Of a DNA stretch of 37,523 nt, positions 24,600-32,498 are shown piece by piece. The position numbers were made by a program, and so were the translations under genes. The notes below the pieces were generated by a model that did no database searches, had not been told where the DNA came from, and was given only the letters and a program-made list of their open reading frames with translations. Where the stretch lies: contig JAEZNB010000044.1 of the NCBI GenBank assembly GCA_023441965.1, forward strand, positions 1-37,523, read 5' to 3'. How positions within the stretch are numbered: the first letter of the stretch is position 1; every line of letters begins with the position of its first letter. The DNA comes from Bacillota bacterium. Its GTDB lineage: Bacteria; Bacillota; Clostridia; Lachnospirales; Lachnospiraceae.

Positions 24600-26351
24600 C
24601 TATAGTACTGTGATCTCTGCCGAATGGCTGATTGGGTCCCTCCGGTCATAGCGAAAGAGCAGATTCATTTCCCTTGCCAGTGGGTAACCCTTTCGGGCAG
24701 ATGCCATCACATCAAAGGAAAAGTGCTCGATATGGAAGGGCTCTTTACCCAATTGAAGCTCCTGCTTCAGCTTATAATAGCGCTCTCTGTCAAGAGACTC
24801 CTTCGCAAAGGAGGGTCGACTCTTTAAGTCCTCCCGCAGATACAGGTCCAGAAGCAGGATCTCTCCAAACAACTGAAGCTCTGCATTGCAGCTGTCGTTC
24901 CCTACTAATTTTAACACCTTTTCCCGGTAGAAATCCAGTAGAATATCATACCTTTTCATTCTGGAATGGGCGAATTGCCGGTATCCCTTCTCTTCGTAAT
25001 ACTCGGCCAAGGCCAGAAATAAGTCGAAGGGGGCCTGATAGAAATGATTCAGGTATTCCATTGCATAGCGGAACTGACCGCTGTTATAATACACCTCTAC
25101 CATATCACAGACGCTCTTTAGGGTAAGCACCTCCCGAAAGCTTAAGACACCCGTATACAGCACCTCATAAGGCGGCAGCTCCCGGTAGACGATACCGTAT
25201 TCCTTCGCCTCCCCCTCCAGCGGGGATCCCTTCAGAACCTTTAAAAAGCCCAATTGCAGCTGGTCCGACTTTAGCCGGTATACCTCATTGAAGGAGCGTT
25301 TGAAGGATTTCAGATCCTCCAGAGGCAGTCCTGCGATCAGGTCCAGATGCAGGTGTATATTATGTGCCTTCGCAAGCCTTGTTACATGCTCTGACAGCTT
25401 GGTAAAATCAACCCTTCTGTGAATCGCAGCCATGGTATCCGGGTTCGTGGTCTGGACACCGATTTCCAGCTGAACCTGACCGGGACGTAAGGTGGCAAGC
25501 AGACTTAACTCCTCTTCAGACAGGAGATCGGCCGTAATCTCAAAATGGAAGTTGGTCAGTCCGTTATCCTTCTCCTTTAAGAAGCTCCAGAGCTCCAGAG
25601 CACGCTGCCTGTCACAGTTAAAGGTCCGATCCACGAATTTTACTTGCCTTACCCTCTGCTCCAGAAAGAAGCTCAGCTCCTTTTTTACCAGGTCTGTGCT
25701 CCGGTATCTCACCCTGCGGTCTACCGAGGACAGGCAATAGCTGCAGCCATAGGGACAGCCCCTGCTGCTCTCATAATAAATGATTCTGTTCTGAAATGCT
25801 TCCATATCCTCATAGGGAAATGGGAGCTCATCCATGGAGAAAGGTTCTCTGTCAGGTGTTTTAATGATTTTAAACCTTGTGGGGTTCTGCTCTAAGCTGT
25901 CCTCGGATGTCATCCCATGCTTCTTGAAGACGATTCCCTTGATCCGGTCCAGCTCCCCTCCCTCTCCCATATAATAGCTCGTCAGCTCCAGAAAGGTCTG
26001 CTCCCCTTCTCCAACAACTATTCCGTCCACTGCCGGAAGAGACCTTAAGAGCTGCTCGGAATGATAGGACACCTCCGGTCCTCCCAGCCAAATCACTATC
26101 TCCGGCTGCACTCTCTTCAGCTCTGCTGTCAGCTCACTGATCAGACTCATGTTCCAGATATAACAGGAAAAGGCAACCAGGTCTGCCTGCTGCAGATAGA
26201 TGTCCTTTAAGATCTCCTCCCTGGAATGATTGATGGTATATTCCTTGATGCTGATGTTCTCCCCATACTGCCCGGCATAAGCACGAAGACCATAGATTGC
26301 CGGATTGGAATGAATATACTTTGCATTGACTGCCACTAATAAAAGCTTCAT
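24600..26351 (-). CDS. B12-binding-domain radical SAM protein (DUF4080 type)
   Basis: This 583-residue protein has an N-terminal cobalamin-binding-like Rossmann domain (~1-135: LLLVAVNAKYIHSNPAIYGL, DLVAFSCYIWN, GGPEVS, VDGIVVGEGEQTF). It is followed by a radical SAM barrel with the cluster-binding SSRGCPYGCSYCLSS (C-x3-C-x2-C), VDRTFNCD and QLEIGVQTTNP. The C-terminal ~180 residues (DUF4080-like) complete it. Enzymes of this group methylate or rearrange unreactive carbons; the substrate is unknown. GGAAGG lies 12 bases before the ATG. Confidence 0.88.
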   Translation of the reverse strand: MKLLLVAVNAKYIHSNPAIYGLRAYAGQYGENISIKEYTINHSREEILKDIYLQQADLVAFSCYIWNMSLISELTAELKRVQPEIVIWLGGPEVSYHSEQLLRSLPAVDGIVVGEGEQTFLELTSYYMGEGGELDRIKGIVFKKHGMTSEDSLEQNPTRFKIIKTPDREPFSMDELPFPYEDMEAFQNRIIYYESSRGCPYGCSYCLSSVDRRVRYRSTDLVKKELSFFLEQRVRQVKFVDRTFNCDRQRALELWSFLKEKDNGLTNFHFEITADLLSEEELSLLATLRPGQVQLEIGVQTTNPDTMAAIHRRVDFTKLSEHVTRLAKAHNIHLHLDLIAGLPLEDLKSFKRSFNEVYRLKSDQLQLGFLKVLKGSPLEGEAKEYGIVYRELPPYEVLYTGVLSFREVLTLKSVCDMVEVYYNSGQFRYAMEYLNHFYQAPFDLFLALAEYYEEKGYRQFAHSRMKRYDILLDFYREKVLKLVGNDSCNAELQLFGEILLLDLYLREDLKSRPSFAKESLDRERYYKLKQELQLGKEPFHIEHFSFDVMASARKGYPLAREMNLLFRYDRRDPISHSAEITVL

Positions 26352-26428
26352 TACTGATCGGTCCTTCCTGGTATCTGTAGCATCCCTTAGATCATTTCAT
26401 CATATTTCATTACATATAAATCACTCTT

Positions 26429-26457
26429 ATTATATTTTCATAATCAGGATAGCACAA
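26429..26457 (-). promoter_or_regulatory. Promoter of the radical SAM gene
   Basis: TATAAT (26429-26434) and TTGTGC (26452-26457) are 17 bp apart on the minus strand, about 78 bp before the start codon. Confidence 0.55.
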
Positions 26458-26548
26458 GTCTAAGAATCAAATAATAAGGACAGATTGCTTCTTATTCCAC
26501 CCTTCGGGTGTTGATTTTGAACCGTTAGGAAATGTTCCTTGCGGTATC

Positions 26549-26577
26549 TGGACAGAAAAGTGCTCTTGTGTTATAGT
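26549..26577 (+). promoter_or_regulatory. Promoter of the DUF2156 gene
   Basis: TGGACA (26549-26554) and TATAGT (26572-26577) are 17 bp apart, about 38 bp before the ATG. A small CACCC-TTC-GGGTG hairpin lies just upstream (about 26501-26513). Confidence 0.5.
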
Positions 26578-26614
26578 GAAGATTATTACTTAAGAATGTT
26601 GCAGGAGGATAAAT

Positions 26615-27505
26615 ATGTTATCGTTTGAACCTATCAATGCGGATAACATCATGAAGGCAGCCGAGTATTTTAAATTTAAGATAAGCCGTACCTCGGACTA
26701 TACCGTAGGAGCCATGTATATGTGGCGCGACTTTTACAATACCAGCTATACCATCTATGATGATATGATTTTATATAAAGTGAAGTTCTTAAACAGAACC
26801 TCCTTTACCATACCGGTAGGAAGCGGATCCCTGGATAAGGCTATGGATGCTCTGAAGGAGTATTGCCTGCAAGAAGGCATTCCTCTATGGTTCTGTACGA
26901 TCCCTAAGGAAGGCCTTCCCACTCTGGTGGATAAGTATCATGGCGATGTCCCTTGTACCCCCAACCGAGACTGGGCTGATTACCTTTACAAGGCCGAGGA
27001 TCTTGCCGAGATGGCTGGCCGCAGATACAGCGGACAGCGCAACCACATCAATAAATTTAAAAAGCTGTATCCCAATTACCGCTATGAGAAGATTACTCCG
27101 GATAATCTTCCCCGTATAGTGGATTTTCTGATGGACTATCAGGTACGATTTGGTAAGGACAACGACCTGGCCAAGGAGGAGCTGAATCGGTCCCTGGAGC
27201 TCTTGCCTTATCTGGATAAATTCAAGCTTCCCGGCGGCTTTATCGAGGTGGATGGAACGATTGTAGCCATGGCGATCGGCGAGCTGGTGAATGATACCCT
27301 TTATTGTCATATCGAGAAGGCAAACCGGGAATATCCCGGCTCCTATCAGATGATCGTGAAGGAGTTCTCTAAGAATACAATCACTCCCGAGATCAAATAC
27401 ATTAACCGGGAAGAGGATGTCGGAGATGAGGGTCTCCGCACCTCCAAGCTATCCTATCATCCGGATCAGCTCTTGGATAAGTACTGTGTGCTGATTCCTT
27501 CCTAA
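26615..27505 (+). CDS. DUF2156 (phosphatidylglycerol lysyltransferase C-terminal-like) protein
   Basis: This 296-residue soluble protein is built of two GNAT-like halves. Recognisable blocks are SDYTVGAMYMWRDFYNTSY near the start, YSGQRNHINKFKKLYPNY in the middle, LPGGFIEVDGTIVAMAIGEL and a C-terminal IKYINREEDVGDEGLRTSKL followed by SYHP. This is the stand-alone form of the aminoacyl-transferase domain found in MprF. Such proteins may transfer an amino acid from aminoacyl-tRNA, but stand-alone ones are uncharacterised. AGGAGG seven bases before the ATG supports the start. Monocistronic, with a terminator downstream. Confidence 0.88.
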   Translation: MLSFEPINADNIMKAAEYFKFKISRTSDYTVGAMYMWRDFYNTSYTIYDDMILYKVKFLNRTSFTIPVGSGSLDKAMDALKEYCLQEGIPLWFCTIPKEGLPTLVDKYHGDVPCTPNRDWADYLYKAEDLAEMAGRRYSGQRNHINKFKKLYPNYRYEKITPDNLPRIVDFLMDYQVRFGKDNDLAKEELNRSLELLPYLDKFKLPGGFIEVDGTIVAMAIGELVNDTLYCHIEKANREYPGSYQMIVKEFSKNTITPEIKYINREEDVGDEGLRTSKLSYHPDQLLDKYCVLIPS

Positions 27506-27566
27506 TAATACTGATCTGAAGTATAACGTTATCCGTATTGATCAAAAAAACCTAATTGAAATAGAA

Positions 27567-27635
27567 AGCCCGCTTCTTAGTGTTACAGAGACAGTATAAA
27601 CACTGTTTCCATAAGGATAAGAGCGGGCTCTTTTC
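27567..27635 (+). terminator. Long hairpin terminator between convergent genes
   Basis: AGCCCGCTTCTTA (27567-27579) pairs with TAAGAGCGGGCT (27618-27629, one bulge). An inner stem AGTGTT/AACACT lies within it, and CTTTTC follows. The minus strand also has a T-rich stretch after the stem, so it may serve the convergent gene ending at 27659. Confidence 0.7.
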
Positions 27636-27658
27636 ATGATATACGGTTCTGCTTCAAA

Positions 27659-28099
27659 TCAAAATACTCTATACTTCGGCTTCTCCTCCCCCATCAGAAA
27701 ATATCGAAGATAATCATCCAGAAAGATCGCCAGGAGGGAGAGAAAAAACCATATGACCGTAAAGAGCAGGCATACCTGACCCCGGATATTGAATGGAAGC
27801 TCTGAGTAATCCCATACATCCAGCTTCAGCCACACATTCACAATCAAGCCTGTAATGAATTCCACCAGGGTTATGATGACTGCCGAAATCGCCATCTGTC
27901 CCAACAGTGATAGATCCCGGGAAACGCCTTCATTCAATGCGCCGATCAGGATAAAGCAGATACCTCCTGCAATAAACATAGAAATATGGGAATAGCCCCT
28001 GGTCAGGTTCTCCATGGCTCCATAGGCGAAACCGCCGGTAAGAAAAAGCAGAGTATACTTCAAGGATTTGTTCTTAGAAATGAGCATAGCAAAAGTCAT
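27659..28099 (-). CDS. PF06541-type putative ABC transporter membrane protein
   Basis: This 146-residue protein with four or five hydrophobic segments carries the family hallmark LVEFITGLIVNVWLKLDVWD followed by YSELPFNIRGQVCLLFTVIW. The family is named as a putative type IV ABC transporter permease, without a proven transport role, and no ATPase gene is next to it. The start is uncertain: ATG 28099 has GGAAG seven bases before it, and a second ATG at 28087 is possible. It converges on the DUF2156 gene. Confidence 0.8.
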   Translation of the reverse strand: MTFAMLISKNKSLKYTLLFLTGGFAYGAMENLTRGYSHISMFIAGGICFILIGALNEGVSRDLSLLGQMAISAVIITLVEFITGLIVNVWLKLDVWDYSELPFNIRGQVCLLFTVIWFFLSLLAIFLDDYLRYFLMGEEKPKYRVF

Positions 28100-28268
28100 C
28101 CTTTCTCTTCCGTCAAAGTGCTGATGTCATACGAAACTTTCAGTTAAGGATAATTATACTCACAAGAACTTTAGAATATATCGTAAAACCATACCTTCCA
28201 CAAACTACATTCTCTGTAAAGACTCTTCCAGAATCAGCAAGGATCCTTGCATTTACTATGCTTAACGT

Positions 28269-28297
28269 AAAAAAGGACAGTTCACACTGTCCTTTTT
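28269..28297. terminator. Perfect bidirectional hairpin downstream of ftsH
   Basis: AAAAAGGACAGT (28270-28281) and ACTGTCCTTTTT (28286-28297) form a perfect 12-bp stem with loop TCAC and A/T runs on both sides. It lies 209 bp after the ftsH stop and would end the ftsH transcript. In the 406-bp gap 28100-28505 I see no gene and no other clear signal. Confidence 0.75.
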
Positions 28298-28505
28298 CGG
28301 AGAAGGTATTTTTGTTACTTATGGGGGTGTAGCAAAACTATATAATGTATTGGGGTTTACGTTGATAGTATAACATAAGCAGCCACAGAAGTGTGCACAA
28401 ACTTTACAAAATTACGCTTGTTTTTTCGTCAAAACTTACAAAACCAGGTACCTTTTTACAGCTAGGGACAAGGCAAACATTTCTTCCGCCTTCTCCAATC
28501 GATTT

Positions 28506-30335
28506 CTAAAGGGCAGAGCTCTCGAATAAGGCTTCGAATTCTTCCCTGCTAATCCTCTCTTTTTCTATCAGAAGCTTCGCACAGGCCTCCAGCTTATCCT
28601 TATACTCCAGGAGAATCCTCTTTGCTTCCTTATAACAATCATCAATGATGGTTCTGACTTCTTCATCGATTTTATTGGCGATATTCTCACTGTAGCTTCT
28701 GGTATGGGCCAGATCCCGTCCGATGAACACCTCGTCATCATCATTATCATAGTTTACCATACCGATGGATTCCGAGAAGCCATAGCGGGTTACCATAGCT
28801 CTGGCGATCTTGGTAGCTGTCTTGATGTCGCCGGAGGCACCGGTGGTGATATCCTCCATGATCAGCTCCTCCGCTGCTCTGCCACCGAGTCCCACGATGA
28901 TATCCTGGCGCATTCTGCCCTTGGTATCAAACATCTCATCCTTTTCGGGAAGTGGCATGGTATAGCCTGCCGCCCCCGTTCCGGTAGGTATGATGGAAAC
29001 GGTATAGACCGGTCCCACATCCGGGAGTACGTGGAAGAGGATCGCATGACCGGCTTCATGATAAGCGGTAATTCTCTTTTCCTTATCGGTGATCACCTTG
29101 CTCTTCTTCTCTGCACCGATACCAACCTTAATAAAGGCTCTTTTAATATCTTCCGCGTTAATAAAGCTTCTGTTGTCTCTAGCAGCTCCGATGGCTGCTT
29201 CATTCATCAGATTCTCCAGATCGGCACCGGTAAAGCCTGCCGTGGTCTGGGCGATCTGCTTGAGATCCACATCATCACCCAAGGGCTTCCCCTTGGCATG
29301 CACCTGAAGGATCTCCTCTCTGCCCTTCACATCCGGTCTTCCTACCGCAACCTTACGGTCAAAACGGCCGGGACGAAGAATCGCCGGATCCAGGATGTCA
29401 ACACGGTTGGTTGCCGCCATTACGATGATGCCTTCATTGACGCCAAAGCCGTCCATCTCTACCAACAGCTGATTCAAGGTCTGTTCTCTCTCATCATGGC
29501 CACCGCCCATACCGGTACCTCTGCGTCTGGCCACAGCATCTATCTCATCTATGAACACGATACAAGGGGAATTCTTCTTCGCATCCTCAAAGAGGTCTCT
29601 TACTCTGGAAGCACCGACACCTACGAACATTTCTACGAAATCAGAACCGGATATGGAGAAGAAGGGTACTCCGGCTTCTCCGGCCACCGCCTTGGCAAGC
29701 AAGGTCTTACCGGTTCCCGGAGGTCCTACCAAGAGAACACCCTTGGGAATTCTGGCCCCTACCTGGATATATTTCTTCGGAGACTTCAAGAAATCCACGA
29801 TTTCCTTCAGCTCATCCTTCTCTTCCTCCAGACCTGCCACGTTCTTAAAGGTCGTCGTCTTATTCTCATCCGTCGTCAGCTTCGCCCGGCTTTTACCGAA
29901 GTTCATCACCTTCGAATTGCCTCCACCGACAGCTGCCTGGTTGGAAAGGAAGGAGAATAATACGATTACTACGATAAAAATCAGAATATAGGGGAGCACC
30001 GAAGTTAAGAACCAGCTGGGCTTGGAAATATCATGGATATAATACTCCGTTCCCAAATTATCCAAAATACCCTCTATCTCCTTGACATCGGTTACCGGCA
30101 TGGTTTCTTTCCTGTCCTTGCCAAGCAATGTAATCTTGATTTTACCGCTGGGTACTTCTACGTTCTGATATATATCAACCGACTTAACCCTGCCTTCCTT
30201 CACATCCTCGATCAGCCGGGCTTTGGTATATTCATCCTTATTGCCGGTGTTGAAATTATCGGATACATATACGGTCATAATGACGATTGCCAGTATAATC
30301 AGGTAAAAACCATAGCCTTTCATTTGTTTTCTCAC
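28506..30335 (-). CDS. ftsH: ATP-dependent zinc metalloprotease FtsH
   Basis: This 609-residue membrane protease degrades misassembled membrane and regulatory proteins. Membrane segments lie at ~10-25 and ~108-131 with an external loop between them. The AAA domain has Walker A GPPGTGKTLLAKAVAG, Walker B CIVFIDEIDAVAR and the second region of homology ATNRVDILDPAILRPGRFD. The zinc site is TAYHEAGHAILF, with a third ligand in the downstream GASGDIKTATKIA region. The start is GTG 30335, seven bases from AAAGGAGG; the TTG one codon earlier is too close. Last gene of the spoIIE-tilS-hpt-ftsH block. Confidence 0.97.
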   Translation of the reverse strand: MRKQMKGYGFYLIILAIVIMTVYVSDNFNTGNKDEYTKARLIEDVKEGRVKSVDIYQNVEVPSGKIKITLLGKDRKETMPVTDVKEIEGILDNLGTEYYIHDISKPSWFLTSVLPYILIFIVVIVLFSFLSNQAAVGGGNSKVMNFGKSRAKLTTDENKTTTFKNVAGLEEEKDELKEIVDFLKSPKKYIQVGARIPKGVLLVGPPGTGKTLLAKAVAGEAGVPFFSISGSDFVEMFVGVGASRVRDLFEDAKKNSPCIVFIDEIDAVARRRGTGMGGGHDEREQTLNQLLVEMDGFGVNEGIIVMAATNRVDILDPAILRPGRFDRKVAVGRPDVKGREEILQVHAKGKPLGDDVDLKQIAQTTAGFTGADLENLMNEAAIGAARDNRSFINAEDIKRAFIKVGIGAEKKSKVITDKEKRITAYHEAGHAILFHVLPDVGPVYTVSIIPTGTGAAGYTMPLPEKDEMFDTKGRMRQDIIVGLGGRAAEELIMEDITTGASGDIKTATKIARAMVTRYGFSESIGMVNYDNDDDEVFIGRDLAHTRSYSENIANKIDEEVRTIIDDCYKEAKRILLEYKDKLEACAKLLIEKERISREEFEALFESSAL

Positions 30336-30390
30336 CAAACAACCTCCTTTAACGTATCACTTTCTTTTCTATATCATATTTGATGATTTC

Positions 30391-30909
30391 TTATTCAATA
30401 ACACCGACATAGGGTAAATTTCTGTATAGCTGCTGATAATCCAGACCATACCCTACCACAAATTCATCCGGTATCTCGAAGCCGACATACTTCACGGCGA
30501 CATCCGTTACCCTGCGCTCCGGCTTATCCAGCAGGGTGCAGATTTCAATACTGGCGGGATTCCTGGTGCTGAGTAAATCCATCAGATATGCCAGGGTCCT
30601 GCCGGAATCAATAATATCCTCCACAATCAATACATGCTGTCCCTGGATGGATTCATCCAAGTCCTTCACAATCTTAACTCTTCCTGAACTAACTGTCTCA
30701 TTGCCATAGCTGGACACGGACATAAAATCAAAGGTCAGCGGGTGGGTAATCCTCTTCGCCAGATCGCAGCTGAATAAGATGCTGCCCTTTAATACACAGA
30801 TCAGATGAATGCTTTTACCTTCATAATCCTGATTAATCTGTTCTGCCAATTCCTTGATTCTTAAATTAACCTGATCTTCTGAAATTAAAACTCTTATGTT
30901 ATCTGCCAT
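30391..30909 (-). CDS. hpt: Hypoxanthine phosphoribosyltransferase
   Basis: This 172-residue purine salvage enzyme makes IMP/GMP from hypoxanthine or guanine and PRPP. The PRPP loop is VLIVEDIIDSGRTLAYLM, the first loop is CVLKGSILFSCDLA, and the C-terminal GFEIPDEFVVGYGLDY is typical. CGGAGG nine bases before the ATG at 30909 fixes the start (the frame is open six codons further). The start overlaps the end of tilS by 11 bp, the same tilS-hpt-ftsH order as in B. subtilis. Confidence 0.96.
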   Translation of the reverse strand: MADNIRVLISEDQVNLRIKELAEQINQDYEGKSIHLICVLKGSILFSCDLAKRITHPLTFDFMSVSSYGNETVSSGRVKIVKDLDESIQGQHVLIVEDIIDSGRTLAYLMDLLSTRNPASIEICTLLDKPERRVTDVAVKYVGFEIPDEFVVGYGLDYQQLYRNLPYVGVIE

Positions 30910-32464
30910 ATTCTTTTTCCTCCGCATTATTTATCTTAATCCATAGTATCCTATTTGTTTGTTCCGTAATCTTATACTTCTCGCTCATACGGTCATGGTC
31001 TCCGAGGATCCAGAGGATATGGCTGCCATCCGCTATCAGCGGCACCCTATCCCGCTCCTCCATTGGGACCTTCTGATCTATGAAGTAAGCCTTCAGCTTT
31101 TTTCTTCCACCCAGGCTGTTAATCTGAAGATAATCTCCTTCTCTCCGGGTTCTAAGCTCTAAAGCATTCTCTATTTTATCATAATCAAACCACTTCGTAC
31201 AACTGTTTTTAGGAATTGTCAGACCTTTTCGGTTAGAGATCAATCCTGTCTCCACTACCAGCGCCATTGGGGGAGCCAAAACATAGCCCGGTATCGTCAG
31301 CTTCATCGCTTCGAGGGGTTCTGCCCTCCCTTCCTTCCGGGACTGCTCTCCGGTCTGACGGTAAAACGTAAGGGTATCATAGCCTCTTCTTGCCTCTATG
31401 CCATAGGGTAGGCTGATTTGCTTCCCAACCTGTTTCCCTGACAGCTGCAGTAGGCTAAGCACATGGTTTCTGCCGATATCCTTACGGCTTCCGGTCAGGC
31501 TCTCCAGTACCTTCATGAGGATTCCCTTCCTTAGGACCATATCCTCCTGTTCCAATGCCTCCGCATCCAATTCATACACAGGTGCTCCGTCCTTCTCATA
31601 CAAGCGTACCAGCTTCTCATAGCGGTCCCTAACCTGTTTATCAAGGTATTCACCGGCTTCCCTAAGCTCCTCTGCCGCTTCGGTTACATGGATCACCGCG
31701 CCCTCATTGATTTCATCTGTTACATAGGAAAGCACATGATGCCGGAGCTTATTGCGACTGTAGCTCTCACTAAGGTTACTGGCATCCATGTGGTATTCGA
31801 TCTGCTTCTGCTCCAGATATGCTTCAATCTCCTCCCGGAGGATAGGCAAAAGAGGCCGTATAATTGTGATATTTCCCTGTTCCCGATCAAGCTCCCTGGA
31901 AGCCGGAATCCCTCCCAGCCCCTTGATACCGCTGCCGCGGAAGAGATGAAAAAGCACAGTTTCCGCATTATCATTTCTATTATGTGCAATCGCGATTTTA
32001 TTACACCCATGAGCTGTACAGATTTCAAGAAAAGACTTGTATCGAAGTTCTCTTCCGGCCTCTTCCTCGGACATTCCCATTTCTAAAGCAAGCCGCGGAA
32101 CATCATAATGATAGCAGAAATACGGAAGCTGCAGCTTCTCTGCCAACCGACGTACGAAGGCTTCGTCACCATCCGCCGCTTCGCCCCGGATTCCATGATG
32201 GATGTGGGCTACAAACAGGTCCACGGATCTGTCCCGGTACAGTTCGCACAGGATATGGAGAAGGCATACCGAATCTGCGCCGCCGGATACTCCGACGACA
32301 ATTTTATCTCCCTCATGGATTAAGTTATTCAAATGAATATATTCCGTTACCTTTTCTACCATACCTTCATCCCATGTAATCTGATTTGCCATATTGGCAG
32401 ACTGATTATATCCTGTAGTAATCGTAGAAGCCTGATCGCCTGCTTTTATCCCATCATAATCCAT
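30899..32464 (-). CDS. tilS: tRNA(Ile)-lysidine synthetase
   Basis: This enzyme converts C34 of the CAU-anticodon isoleucine tRNA to lysidine, changing its identity from methionine to isoleucine. The PP-loop ATPase motif VVGVSGGADSVCLLH lies at ~55-70. The N-terminal nucleotide-binding domain continues with IAIAHNRNDNAETVLFHLFR and GLGGIP. The C-terminal tRNA-binding domains include LRTRREGDYLQINSLGGRKK and RDRVPLIADG. The domain proper starts near residue 35. ATG 32464 has an AGGTAGG close by, and ATG 32362 (MVEKVTEYI) is an alternative start giving 487 residues. Its 3' end overlaps hpt. Confidence 0.94.
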   Translation of the reverse strand: MDYDGIKAGDQASTITTGYNQSANMANQITWDEGMVEKVTEYIHLNNLIHEGDKIVVGVSGGADSVCLLHILCELYRDRSVDLFVAHIHHGIRGEAADGDEAFVRRLAEKLQLPYFCYHYDVPRLALEMGMSEEEAGRELRYKSFLEICTAHGCNKIAIAHNRNDNAETVLFHLFRGSGIKGLGGIPASRELDREQGNITIIRPLLPILREEIEAYLEQKQIEYHMDASNLSESYSRNKLRHHVLSYVTDEINEGAVIHVTEAAEELREAGEYLDKQVRDRYEKLVRLYEKDGAPVYELDAEALEQEDMVLRKGILMKVLESLTGSRKDIGRNHVLSLLQLSGKQVGKQISLPYGIEARRGYDTLTFYRQTGEQSRKEGRAEPLEAMKLTIPGYVLAPPMALVVETGLISNRKGLTIPKNSCTKWFDYDKIENALELRTRREGDYLQINSLGGRKKLKAYFIDQKVPMEERDRVPLIADGSHILWILGDHDRMSEKYKITEQTNRILWIKINNAEEKEYGR

Positions 32465-32498
32465 TCCTACCTATTTTTCAATCCATTTTATCTATCCT

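Noticed and set aside
26501..26513. Small CACCC-TTC-GGGTG hairpin as a terminator
   Set aside because: It lies between divergent genes with no transcript ending there and lacks a proper T run.
28704..29960. 418-codon open frame on the plus strand inside ftsH
   Set aside because: It is antisense to an intact, highly conserved ftsH and its translation looks like no protein family.
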